64,000 nucleotides of DNA from [Empedobacter] haloabium (GTDB taxonomy: Bacteria; Pseudomonadota; Gammaproteobacteria; Burkholderiales; Burkholderiaceae_D): contig CP136508.1 in assembly GCA_008011715.2 (NCBI GenBank), positions 4,712,001 through 4,776,000 of the forward strand. Direction: 5' to 3'. The translations under genes and the position numbers were made by a program. Below are positions 7,909 through 15,810 of the stretch, one piece after another; within the stretch, counting starts at the first letter, position 1, and every line of letters begins with the position of its first letter. The notes below the pieces were generated by a model that was given only the letters and a program-made list of their open reading frames with translations, had not been told where the DNA came from and made no database searches.

Positions 7909-10056
7909 TCAGGTATTGCCCACCAGCGCCGTCACGCGGATCGTCTTCGATTCCGGGATCTCGGCGTGCGACAGCACCTTCAGCTGCGGCAGCGCGCGGC
8001 GCAGGAAGCGCGACAGCAGTGGACGCAGCGGGCCCGGCACCAGCAGCACCGGCGTCACGCCCAGCGCTTCCTGCTGCTGCGATGCCTGCGCGGCCTGCTG
8101 GGCGATCGTGTCCGCGAGGCCCGGCTCGATGCCGCCGCCGTCGGCGCCGCCCGTCGCCAGCGCCTGCATCAGCAGGCGTTCCAGGCGATTGTCCAAGGTC
8201 ATCACGGACAGTTCGCCATTGCCCGGGAACAGTTGCTGGACGATGGCGCGGCCCAGCGCGATACGGACCAGTGCGGTCAGCTCGTTCGGGTCCTGCGTGT
8301 GCGCGGTGTGCTCGGCCAGCGCCTCGATGATCGTGCGCATGTCGCGGATGTGCACGCCTTCGCCCAGCAGGTTCTGCAGCACTTTCTGCAAGGCCGACAG
8401 CGAAATCATCTTCGGCACCAGGTCTTCCAGCAGCTTCGGCGCTTCCTTGCCCAGGTGATCCAGCAGCGCCTGCACTTCGGTGCGGCCCAGGAGTTCCGAC
8501 GCGTGCGTCGTGATCAGGTGGTTCAGGTGCGTCGCCACCACGGTGCCGGCATCGACCACCGTGTAGCCCATGCCCTGCGCCTGGTCGCGCAGGCTGGCGT
8601 CGATCCACGTGGCCGGCAGGCCGAACGCGGGGTCCGTCGTGGCCAGGCCCGGCAGGTTGCCGCTGGCCATGCCCGGATTGATCGCCAGGAACTGGCCGTT
8701 GAATGCTTCGCCCGCGCCCACTTCCACGCCTTTCAAGGTGATGCGGTAGGCCGACGGCTTCAGCTCCAGGTTGTCGCGGATGTGCACCGGCGGCGCCAGG
8801 AAGCCCACTTCCTGGGCGAATTTCTTGCGGATGCCCTTGATGCGCTTCAGCAGCTCGCCGCTTTGCGCCTTGTCCACCAGCGGGATCAGGCGGTAGCCCA
8901 CTTCCAGGCCCAGCGTGTCGACGGCCTGCACGTCGGCCCAGGTCGCTTCCTCGTTTTCCGCCGGCGCCGCCGCGCCACCGGCCGCCGCCGCACCGCCGGC
9001 CGCCGTGTTGCCGCCGCCACCGCCGCCGGCCGGACGCCCTGCCGTGCCGTTTGCCGCGGCCTCCTTCAGCTTCTTGTCCATCAGGTAACCGGTGCCGCCC
9101 AGCGCAGCGCCCAGCGACAGGAACATGAAGTTCGGCATGCCCGGGATCAGGCCCATGCCGCCGATGATGCCGCCGGTGATGTACATGACCTGCGGCTTGG
9201 CGAACAGCTGGCCCACCATCTGGGTGCCGACGTCCGTATCGCTGGCCACGCGCGAGACGATGATACCGGCCGCGACGGAGATCACCAGCGACGGGATCTG
9301 GGCCACCAGGCCGTCGCCGATCGCCAGCAGCGTGTACACCTTGGCCGCCTCGCCGACGGCCATGCCGTGCGACAGGATACCGATCAGCAGGCCGCCGACG
9401 ACGTTGATGACGGTCACCATGATGCCGGCCACGGCGTCGCCGCGCACGTATTTCGAGGCACCGTCCATCGCGCCGTAGAATTCGGCTTCCTGCGAGACCT
9501 CGTTGCGACGCTTGCGCGCGTCCGCTTCGCCGATCAGGCCGGCGTTCAGGTCGGCGTCGATCGCCATCTGCTTGCCGGGCAATGCGTCCAGCGCGAAGCG
9601 GGCACCCACCTCGGCGATACGGCCCGCACCCTTCGTCACGACGACGAAGTTAATGATGGTCAGGATGATGAAGACGACGATACCGATCGTGTAGTTGCCG
9701 CCGATCAGGAAGTGACCGAAGGCCTCGATGACCTTGCCGGCCGCCGCGCCGCCGGTGTGGCCTTCCGTCAGCACGATACGGGTCGAGGCCACGTTCAGCG
9801 ACAGGCGCAGCATGGTGGACACCAGCAGCACGGCGGGGAAGGCCATGAAGTCGAGCGGCTTGACCGTGTACAGGCTGGTCAGCAGCACGATGATGGACAG
9901 GGCGATATTGAAACTGAAGAACAGGTCGAGGACGATGGCCGGCAACGGCAGGATCATCATTGCCAGCAGCATGATGATCAGGATCGGCGCGGCCAGGCTC
10001 ATCGCATTGCCACCACCCATGCCACTCATCCATGCCGGCAGTTTCAAGCTGTTCAT
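7909..10056 (-). CDS. flhA: flagellar type III export protein FlhA
   Basis: A 715-residue inner-membrane component of the flagellar export gate. The N-terminal half has about eight membrane segments starting LAAPILIIMLLAMMILPLPA and includes the conserved FHIPEP-region block (ATMLRLSLNVASTRIVL; GARFALDALPGKQMAIDADL). The cytoplasmic half (about 360-715) binds chaperones and substrates (QVGFLAPPVHIRDNLELKP). A Gly/Ala-rich linker (GGGGGGNTAAGGAAAAGG) around residue 340 is longer than usual. The start is ATG 10056 with GGAA 7 nt upstream; an earlier TTG in frame lies in the leader. It is separated from flhB by 265 nt of palindromic sequence. Confidence 0.95.
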   Translation of the reverse strand: MNSLKLPAWMSGMGGGNAMSLAAPILIIMLLAMMILPLPAIVLDLFFSFNIALSIIVLLTSLYTVKPLDFMAFPAVLLVSTMLRLSLNVASTRIVLTEGHTGGAAAGKVIEAFGHFLIGGNYTIGIVVFIILTIINFVVVTKGAGRIAEVGARFALDALPGKQMAIDADLNAGLIGEADARKRRNEVSQEAEFYGAMDGASKYVRGDAVAGIMVTVINVVGGLLIGILSHGMAVGEAAKVYTLLAIGDGLVAQIPSLVISVAAGIIVSRVASDTDVGTQMVGQLFAKPQVMYITGGIIGGMGLIPGMPNFMFLSLGAALGGTGYLMDKKLKEAAANGTAGRPAGGGGGGNTAAGGAAAAGGAAAPAENEEATWADVQAVDTLGLEVGYRLIPLVDKAQSGELLKRIKGIRKKFAQEVGFLAPPVHIRDNLELKPSAYRITLKGVEVGAGEAFNGQFLAINPGMASGNLPGLATTDPAFGLPATWIDASLRDQAQGMGYTVVDAGTVVATHLNHLITTHASELLGRTEVQALLDHLGKEAPKLLEDLVPKMISLSALQKVLQNLLGEGVHIRDMRTIIEALAEHTAHTQDPNELTALVRIALGRAIVQQLFPGNGELSVMTLDNRLERLLMQALATGGADGGGIEPGLADTIAQQAAQASQQQEALGVTPVLLVPGPLRPLLSRFLRRALPQLKVLSHAEIPESKTIRVTALVGNT

Positions 10057-10096
10057 CAGTACGTTCCTTCGCAAGCGAGAAGTTCTCGGATGCTGA

Positions 10097-10158
10097 GATT
10101 ATTGATGATGCAGTGGGGAAACGATGCGGGGAAAAGGCGGGAAAACACCCGGTAATTC
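10097..10158 (-). promoter_or_regulatory. flhA upstream module shared with flhF
   Basis: Leftward 62-nt block with AATAAT (10103-10098), 42 nt before the flhA ATG, the same distance as in flhF. Conserved strings in the transcribed strand include CCTTTTCC, TTTCC and TGCATCATCAATAATC. A short palindrome, GCGAGAAGTTCTCGG, follows in the leader; the flhF leader has a GAGA/TCTC foldback at about the same place. Confidence 0.6.
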
Positions 10159-10192
10159 AAAACGCCGGAGAGCTGTTTTAACCCAACAGCAA

Positions 10193-10300
10193 GGGCCGGG
10201 GTCAGAAAGGAGTGCAGGCAATGCATGCCTGCACCGCTGCGCAGGGCGAGAAGCGGTGCTCCTCGAAACCCCTGCTCTGCCCCGGCGGGTCTGACCCCAG
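10193..10300. repeat. complex foldback between flhB and flhA
   Basis: The block is bounded by GGGGTCAGA (10198-10206) and its complement TCTGACCCC (10290-10298). Inside are a perfect hairpin GTGCAGGCA / TGCCTGCAC with loop ATGCA (10212-10234) and a GCACCGCT / AGCGGTGC stem. It could terminate or process the flhB message before flhA, whose own promoter module begins just downstream. Confidence 0.65.
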
Positions 10301-10321
10301 GTTCTGCTCCGGGGGTAAGAC

Positions 10322-11476
10322 TTACTGCGGCTTCTTCTGCGACGCCGGATTGTTCGGGTCCATATCGGCCGGCACATCCAGCTGGGTCGGACGATCCGGA
10401 TAACGGCCGCCCGGGCGGTAGGCCCGCAGCTGGTAGACGTAGGCCAGCACTTCGGCCACGGCGGCGTACAGCCGGGCCGGGATCTCGTCGCCGATTTCCG
10501 TATGCTTGAACAGCGCACGGGCAAGCGGCGGGGCTTCCAGGATCGCCACCTTGTGCTCCTTGGCCAGCTCGCGGATCTTGGCCGCCACCTCGTCGGTACC
10601 CTTGGCCACCACCTTCGGCGCGCCCTTCGAGCCGTCGGCGTACTTCAGCGCCACCGCGTAGTGCGTCGGGTTGGTGACGACCACGTCGGCGGTCGGCACG
10701 TCCTGCATCATGCGGCCCTTGGCCATCTCGCGCTGCATCTGGCGGATCTTGCCCTTGATCTGCGGGTTGCCGTCGTTTTCCTTCGATTCCTGGATCATCT
10801 CCTGGCGCGTCATCTTCAGCTTGTTAGCGTAATGCCAGATCTGGTACGGCGCGTCGATCACGGCGATGAAGCCCAGCGCGCCGACCAGGTACAGGAAGCT
10901 CATGGCCATCATGTCGAGCATGTGCACGATGGCATGGTCGAGCGACTCGTTGGCAAGGCCGAACATCGCATCCTTCTGCTTCATGATGACCATGTACGCG
11001 ACCGAGCCGACCACGATCGTCTTGACGATTGCCTTGAGCAGCTCGACCAGGGCGTTTTTCGACACCATGTTGCTGATGCCGTTGATCGGATTGAGCTTGC
11101 TGAACTTCGGCATGAACGCCTTGGCGCTGAACAGCCAGCCGCCGACGAAGATCGGTGAAATGAGCGCCACCAGCATCACGGCCACGCCGATGGGCAGGAA
11201 CGTGATCAGCACGTTGACGATGTCGGTCAGGATGCGGGTGATCAGGATGTCGGGGTTGTAGACCTGTTCGCGCGTCAGGGACAGCCCTGATTTCAGGGCC
11301 GTGCCGAGCTTGGCCGCCATGGACGAGCCCATGACGTACAGCGCCACGCCCGATACCATCAGGACGGTAAACGTGCCGACTTCGCGGGACCGGGGAACGT
11401 CGCCTTCTTCACGCGCCTGCTGGAGGCGCCTCTCTGACGCTGCTTCTGTCTTCTCGGCTTCGCTGTCTTCTGCCAC
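10322..11476 (-). CDS. flhB: flagellar type III export switch protein FlhB
   Basis: A 384-residue export-apparatus protein that switches substrate class. It has an acidic N-terminus (MAEDSEAEKTEAASERRLQQ), four membrane segments, and the autocleavage motif NPTH in VVVTNPTHYAVALKY near residue 270. A C-terminal extension (about 350-384) is rich in Pro, Asp and Gln. The start is GTG 11476 with GGAG 7 nt upstream. It heads the flagellar run, with only 90 nt between it and the 3' end of the FAH-family gene. Confidence 0.95.
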   Translation of the reverse strand: MAEDSEAEKTEAASERRLQQAREEGDVPRSREVGTFTVLMVSGVALYVMGSSMAAKLGTALKSGLSLTREQVYNPDILITRILTDIVNVLITFLPIGVAVMLVALISPIFVGGWLFSAKAFMPKFSKLNPINGISNMVSKNALVELLKAIVKTIVVGSVAYMVIMKQKDAMFGLANESLDHAIVHMLDMMAMSFLYLVGALGFIAVIDAPYQIWHYANKLKMTRQEMIQESKENDGNPQIKGKIRQMQREMAKGRMMQDVPTADVVVTNPTHYAVALKYADGSKGAPKVVAKGTDEVAAKIRELAKEHKVAILEAPPLARALFKHTEIGDEIPARLYAAVAEVLAYVYQLRAYRPGGRYPDRPTQLDVPADMDPNNPASQKKPQ

Positions 11477-11566
11477 GCGCTGCTCCGGTCACGATAGGGA
11501 TGGGAAACGTCATTATCACGGCCCCCGGTACGGCGCCATCGGTCAAGCAAAGGGACTTTGCCGGCC

Positions 11567-12592
11567 CTATTCTGGTTTCTCGGCAGAAACTTGCGGCGCG
11601 GGCGGTACATAGCCCGTCGGCCGCACCGTCTGCTCGATGGCGCCGAAGATGGACTTGCCGTCGCCGTCCAGCATCTCGATGCGGATGGTATCGCCATAGG
11701 ACATGAACGACGTGGCAGGCTTGCCGTCGGCGATCGTCTCCAGGCTGCGCTTCTCGGCAATGCAGGAATAGCCTTTTTTCACGTCCTTGTTCGACACCGT
11801 GCCGGAGCCGACGATCGTGCCGGCGCGCAGCCGGCGGGTCCTGGCCGCGTGCGCCAGCAGCTGGGCGAAATTGAACACCATGTCCACGCCCGCGTTCGGC
11901 TGGCCCACCAGGCGGCCGTTCCACGTCGAGCGCAGCGGCAGGTGCAGCTTGGCATCGCGCCAGGCGTCGCCCAGTTCGTCCGGCGTGACGGCCACGGGGC
12001 TGAAGCTGGTGCTGGGCTTCGCCTGGAAGAAGCCGAAGCCCTTGGCCAGCTCGTCGGGAATCAGGTGGCGCAGGGAGACGTCGTTGACCAGCATCAACAG
12101 GCGGATCTGGCCGAAGGCCTCGTCCGGCGTCGCGCCCAGCGGCACGTCGTCCGTGATCACGGCCACTTCGGCCTCGAAGTCGATGCCCCAGGCCTCGTCG
12201 GCGACGACGATGTCGTCAAGCGGTCCCAGCAGGTCGTCGCTGCCGCCCTGGTACAGCAGCGGTTCCTGCCAGAACGATCCCGGCAGCTCGGCATTGCGCG
12301 CCTTGCGCACGAGCTCGACGTGGTCGACGTAGGCGGAGCCGTCCGCCCACTGGAATGCGCGCGGCAGCGGCGCCATGCAGCGGCGCGGGTCGAACTCGAA
12401 CGTGCGCCGGGCCTTGCCGTCGTTCAGCTGGCGCGACAGCTGGTCCAGCTGGGGCGCGATGAAGGCCCAGTCGTCCAGCGCCCGTTGCAGGGTGGGCGCG
12501 ATGCCGTCCGCCACGACCGCCGTCTTCAGGTCGCGCGCGACAACGACCAGCTGGCCATCGCGGGTGCCGTCGTTCAGGGTGGCCAGCTTCAT
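11567..12592 (-). CDS. fumarylacetoacetate hydrolase (FAH) family protein
   Basis: A 341-residue soluble FAH-family enzyme, a metal-dependent C-C hydrolase or decarboxylase. The N-terminal domain (MKLATLNDGTRDGQLVVVARD) precedes the catalytic fold. This shows the metal ligands around DFEAEVAVITDDVPLG and the C-terminal RRLRAGTIVGSGTVSNKD. The length matches the FahA-like subgroup acting in aromatic amino-acid breakdown, but no hmgA or hpd neighbour confirms that. It starts 3 nt after the RsuA-type gene and is probably co-transcribed with it. Confidence 0.88.
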   Translation of the reverse strand: MKLATLNDGTRDGQLVVVARDLKTAVVADGIAPTLQRALDDWAFIAPQLDQLSRQLNDGKARRTFEFDPRRCMAPLPRAFQWADGSAYVDHVELVRKARNAELPGSFWQEPLLYQGGSDDLLGPLDDIVVADEAWGIDFEAEVAVITDDVPLGATPDEAFGQIRLLMLVNDVSLRHLIPDELAKGFGFFQAKPSTSFSPVAVTPDELGDAWRDAKLHLPLRSTWNGRLVGQPNAGVDMVFNFAQLLAHAARTRRLRAGTIVGSGTVSNKDVKKGYSCIAEKRSLETIADGKPATSFMSYGDTIRIEMLDGDGKSIFGAIEQTVRPTGYVPPAPQVSAEKPE

Positions 12593-12595
12593 CGG

Positions 12596-13309
12596 TCAAC
12601 CCGCCAGCAGCGCCAGCTGTGCTTCGTCCAGGTAGCACCACTCCCCCTCCTGCAGGCCGAGCGATGCCAGCTGCAGGCCGCCGATGGCCGAACGGTGCAA
12701 GGCGCTGCAATGATTGCCGGCCGCGGCCAGCATGCGCTTGACCTGGTGATACTTGCCCTGCTCCAGCACGATCTCCAGCTGGTGCTCGCCTTTTTTCTCG
12801 CAGACCAGCGCGGCCAAAGGGGCGGGCTCATCGTGCAGCTGGACACCGCCCAGCAGCTGGGCCACCAGCGCGTCCGTCACCGGTTCGGCCGTCGTGGCCT
12901 GGTAGACCTTCGGCACGTGCCGCTTGGGCGACGATTGCGCGTGGATGAACGGACCGTCGTCCGACATCAGCAGCATGCCCGTGGTGTCATGGTCCAGGCG
13001 GCCCACCGGCTGCACTTCGCGCCAGGTAAATTGCTCAGGAAGCAAGGTCAGCACGCCGGGATGGTGGCTGGGCTTGCGCGAACATTCGTAGTTGGCCGGC
13101 TTGTACAACGCGATATAGACGTGCTCGCGGTAGCGCCATTCTTCCTCGAATACGGTCAGCACCAAACTTTCCGTGTCGACGACGGTCTTATAGTTGTCCT
13201 GCACAACGCCGTTGACGGCGACTTCGCCGTCTTCGATCAGCGTGCGACAATACTTGCGCGTGCCGAAGCCTTGCGATTGCAGGATGCGGTCCAGGGATAA
13301 TTTGCTCAT
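12596..13309 (-). CDS. rsuA: RsuA/RluB-family pseudouridine synthase
   Basis: A 237-residue pseudouridine synthase. An N-terminal S4 RNA-binding domain (LDRILQSQGFGTRKYCRTLI; GEVAVNG) is followed by the catalytic domain with GRLDHDTTGMLLMSDDG, where the Asp of GRLD is the nucleophile. The size and domain order fit RsuA, which modifies U516 of 16S rRNA; RluE/RluF-type 23S enzymes are possible alternatives. A -10-like TAGAAT (13323-13318) lies just upstream and implies a very short leader. A perfect FNR-type box lies 45 nt upstream, but its spacing fits the rightward direction better. Confidence 0.85.
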   Translation of the reverse strand: MSKLSLDRILQSQGFGTRKYCRTLIEDGEVAVNGVVQDNYKTVVDTESLVLTVFEEEWRYREHVYIALYKPANYECSRKPSHHPGVLTLLPEQFTWREVQPVGRLDHDTTGMLLMSDDGPFIHAQSSPKRHVPKVYQATTAEPVTDALVAQLLGGVQLHDEPAPLAALVCEKKGEHQLEIVLEQGKYHQVKRMLAAAGNHCSALHRSAIGGLQLASLGLQEGEWCYLDEAQLALLAG

Positions 13310-13773
13310 GGGCCGGCATTCTACCGGATTTACCCCGGGAGCCTGCCCAGCACTTGATACATATCAAGCTGCACGGAAGGCCCATTGTTAGACTGAAATT
13401 GTCGTAGGAATTTACTGAACAGCTCGGCAGGATTCCTAGCCCAGCCATTGCCCCCGGGCGGCGGCTGCGGCATGAGTGGCCGCTGTTCTCGTGGCTCATC
13501 TTTGGCGGTGTATCGCCAGCGTGATGACCAGAGCGCTGTCCAGCACAAAGGGCGTGCCAGCAGTAGCGCTCATCGCACCGCCCTGTGCGCTGTTCCTTGT
13601 CCGCTGTTCCTGTCCGCTGTTTTTTTGCAACCGAACCGAATGCTCTTGATGAACAAGCTCAATGTATGTCCCGGCAGCGCATCGCGACCTGAGCCCGCCT
13701 CGGCGCCGCTGCCACGCCACGCGCCCCGGCAACACCCGATAACGACCACTTGTCCGAACTGCAGGAGGATGCC
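13310..13773. other. gene-free interval with FNR-type promoter
   Basis: A 464-nt gap between the divergent rsuA and the small gene at 13774. Besides the FNR-type box (13354-13367) I see a possible rightward -10 TAGACT (13389-13394). A weak open frame at 13448-13777 has Cys/Ser/Arg-rich content unlike a local protein. The segment could be a long leader or an undetected small RNA. Confidence 0.5.
13354..13367. promoter_or_regulatory. FNR/Anr-type binding site (perfect)
   Basis: TTGATACATATCAA matches the FNR consensus TTGATNNNNATCAA exactly and is extended by one base pair on each side (CTTGATA/TATCAAG). Its centre is about 41 nt before a possible start at 13401, given a -10 at 13389-13394. 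That is the class II activating position for rightward transcription. Confidence 0.7.
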
Positions 13774-14061
13774 ATGACCAATGAATCGCCCCGCGCGTCG
13801 CACGAGAAAACGATCCTCGCCACGCGCATCGCCGTGGCGCGCGGCGCCGCCGCGCAGCTCACGACCAATGCCGCGCTCAACCGGATCCGCTTGCGCAGCC
13901 TGCGCACTTGGGAAAGCTGCACCGTGCCGGCAATGCCGCAAACGGACTGGCTGGCCAACTCGGAAAACGACCTGACGGCCTGGCTGAACGCGGGTGGCTT
14001 TGCGGGCGGCAATGAACTGCCACCATCCGGTGTGGGCTGCCCAACGAAAACAGCGGCCTGA
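13774..14061 (+). CDS. small hypothetical protein
   Basis: A 95-residue protein, MTNESPRASHEKTILATRIA onward, not recognised. Coding support is good: AGGAGG (13763-13768) lies 5 nt before ATG 13774, third codon positions are strongly G/C, and a terminator hairpin wraps the stop codon. The sequence has no membrane segment or signal peptide. The first half is basic and Ala-rich, with AAQLTTNAALNRIRLRSL likely helical. The second half contains two Trp-centred strings (TDWLANSENDLTAWLNAGG). It may be transcribed from the FNR-type promoter about 370 nt upstream. Confidence 0.6.
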   Translation: MTNESPRASHEKTILATRIAVARGAAAQLTTNAALNRIRLRSLRTWESCTVPAMPQTDWLANSENDLTAWLNAGGFAGGNELPPSGVGCPTKTAA

Positions 14062-14072
14062 GCCGCCGTTTT
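14047..14072 (+). terminator. terminator overlapping the small gene's stop
   Basis: Stem AAAACaGCGGC / GCCGCcGTTTT (11 positions, one mismatch) with loop CTGA. The loop contains the TGA stop codon of the preceding small gene. The right arm ends in TTTTCTT. Confidence 0.75.
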
Positions 14073-14381
14073 CTTGTCCCATCACAGGACATGAACGAGG
14101 AATTTAATTCTCTCTGATACGCATCAATGATGCGGCTGGTAGTTCAGCTTCAGCATGGTCCGCACGGGTCGGGCAGCATGTCCACGAGGTCGTCCAGTAA
14201 AACTTTGACACCCTGGCGACTCATGAATCCCTGCCTGCACCGCTGCGGCCAAATGCTCCGCTGGTCACTCGGATGGACAGACTGATGTGCTCTCCCTTGA
14301 AATGAACTACACGCTTACTATAGTCCAAGCGCGAGATTTATCAAGCGGAGCGCGCGAAACACGCAAGAAGCCGTCCTGTTC
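14062..14381. other. gene-free interval with FNR-like site and possible 24-codon ORF
   Basis: A 320-nt gap between the small gene and the end of sppA. CTGATACGCATCAA (14114-14127) matches the FNR consensus at 9 of 10 fixed positions. On the minus strand, 14224-14150 encodes a 24-residue peptide beginning MSRQGVKVLLDDLVDMLPD and ending CGPC. It has AGGGA 3 nt before the ATG. Nothing else is apparent. Confidence 0.4.
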
Positions 14382-15398
14382 CTACTTGACGGAAATACGC
14401 GCCGCCTCGCCGGCGGCCGCCTTGAACGCGCCGCTGCCGACGGCGGCACCGAATTTCTTCAGCACCCGCTCCGGCAGGCCTTCATGCTGGGTGTAGTCGA
14501 CGATGTCTTCGGCCTTGACGACGTCGCGTGCCACGCTGTCCACGCTGCCCAGGTCGTCCGCCAGGCCCATCTTGATGGCCCGCGTGCCCGTCCAGAACAG
14601 GCCCGAGAACATTTCCGGCGTCTCGTGCAGGCGCGTGCCGCGACCGGCCCGCACCACGTCGATGAACTGCTCGTGGATCTCGTTCAGCATCTCCTGGGCG
14701 TGTTCCTTGTGCTTTGGCGACTGCGGACTGAACGGGTCCATGAAGCCCTTGTTTTCCCCCGCCGTCAGCAGGCGGCGCTCGACGCCCAGCTTCTCCATCG
14801 CGCCGGTGAAGCCGAAGCCGTCCATGAGCACGCCAATGGAACCGATGATGCTGGCCTTGTTGACGTAGATGCGGTCGGCGGAGGCGGCGATGTAGTAACC
14901 GCCCGAGGCGCAGATCTCGTCGACGACGGCATACAGCGGCTTGTCCGGATAGCCCTTGCGCAGGCGCATGATCTCGTCGACGATCATGCCGGCCTGGACA
15001 GGGCTGCCGCCCGGGCTATTGATATGCAGCACGACGGCAACGGAGCTGTCGTCCCCGAACGCCTTGTTCAGCGCGGGGATGACGACGGCCGCGGAACCGC
15101 TGCCCTCCGATTCGATATTGCCTTCGATCTCGATCAGCGCGGTATGGCGCCCGATTTCCGTGTCGCCCCCGAGGATGCTCAGATTGAAATAACTGGCGAT
15201 GCCCAGGAAGATCAGCAGCAGCAGGAAAATCTTGAAGAAGATGCTCCAGCGGCGGTTGGCGCGCTGTTCCTTGATCGTTGCGAAGACCAGCTTTTCCAGC
15301 ACTTCGCGTTCCCAGTTGATCGGCGGCTGGCCAGGGCCAGGCGTGACGGGAGGAACGGGCGCTTGCGAGGGGGGCGTCGGGGATTGGTTGTCGCTCAT
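14382..15398 (-). CDS. sppA: S49 family signal-peptide peptidase (SppA-like)
   Basis: A 338-residue membrane-anchored serine protease that digests cleaved signal peptides. The Pro/Gln-rich N-terminus is followed by one membrane segment (RWSIFFKIFLLLLIFLGIAS, about 50-70) and a single S49 domain. The catalytic Ser is in DEICASGGYYIAASADRIY and the general-base Lys region follows IIGSIGVLMDGFGF. The length fits the short, single-domain class. ATG 15398 gives a normal N-terminus; the frame runs further upstream into the Rieske gene. It is last in the leftward rluC-HAD-Rieske-sppA set. Confidence 0.9.
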   Translation of the reverse strand: MSDNQSPTPPSQAPVPPVTPGPGQPPINWEREVLEKLVFATIKEQRANRRWSIFFKIFLLLLIFLGIASYFNLSILGGDTEIGRHTALIEIEGNIESEGSGSAAVVIPALNKAFGDDSSVAVVLHINSPGGSPVQAGMIVDEIMRLRKGYPDKPLYAVVDEICASGGYYIAASADRIYVNKASIIGSIGVLMDGFGFTGAMEKLGVERRLLTAGENKGFMDPFSPQSPKHKEHAQEMLNEIHEQFIDVVRAGRGTRLHETPEMFSGLFWTGTRAIKMGLADDLGSVDSVARDVVKAEDIVDYTQHEGLPERVLKKFGAAVGSGAFKAAAGEAARISVK

Positions 15399-15426
15399 GG
15401 AAAGTCGTTGCTGAAACGGATAGGCG

Positions 15427-15795
15427 TCATGCACGCGCCGGCCGGACGAACTCGTCCGGCTGCCAGTACAGGGCATCGTCGCGTTCGGTCACGCCGATGG
15501 GGCGCAGCTTGCCGCCACGGCAGGGACCGCCAGCGCACTGCCCCGTGCTGGGGATGTAGACGGCGCCATGCGTGCTGCACATCAGATACATCTTGCTGGA
15601 TTCGAAGAACTCGCCCGGCGCCCAGTCCAGTTCGATGGGCACGTGGGCACAACGGTTCAGGTAGGCATAGGCCTTGCCGCCATGGCGGATGACGAAGGCG
15701 GTGGCATCCTCGCCGCCCGCCGTGACGGGAAAGCGCACGCCGATGCCGCCATCGACGACCGCGTCGGCCGCGCAGATCAGGATCTCCTCGCTCAC
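15427..15795 (-). CDS. Rieske [2Fe-2S] domain protein
   Basis: A 122-residue soluble single-domain Rieske protein. The cluster ligands are visible as C-A-H in NRCAHVPIELD and C-S-T-H in MYLMCSTHGAVY, with GQCAGGPCRGG after the second pair. The fold resembles ferredoxin components of dioxygenases or NirD, but no oxygenase is nearby. The start is GTG 15795 with AAGGCG 8 nt upstream. It lies between the HAD phosphatase and sppA, an arrangement common in this family of bacteria. Its partner is unknown. Confidence 0.88.
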   Translation of the reverse strand: MSEEILICAADAVVDGGIGVRFPVTAGGEDATAFVIRHGGKAYAYLNRCAHVPIELDWAPGEFFESSKMYLMCSTHGAVYIPSTGQCAGGPCRGGKLRPIGVTERDDALYWQPDEFVRPARA

Positions 15796-15810
15796 GATAT
15801 TACGCCTTCT

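Noticed and set aside
11530..11572. Sigma-28-type promoter before flhB (AAAGT ... CCGAT)
   Set aside because: The two halves are about 9 nt apart rather than 11, and flhB is normally transcribed before FliA is active.
13448..13777. 109-codon plus-strand frame before the small gene
   Set aside because: Cys/Ser/Arg-rich with no ribosome site or family likeness, and it overlaps the start of the better-supported gene at 13774.
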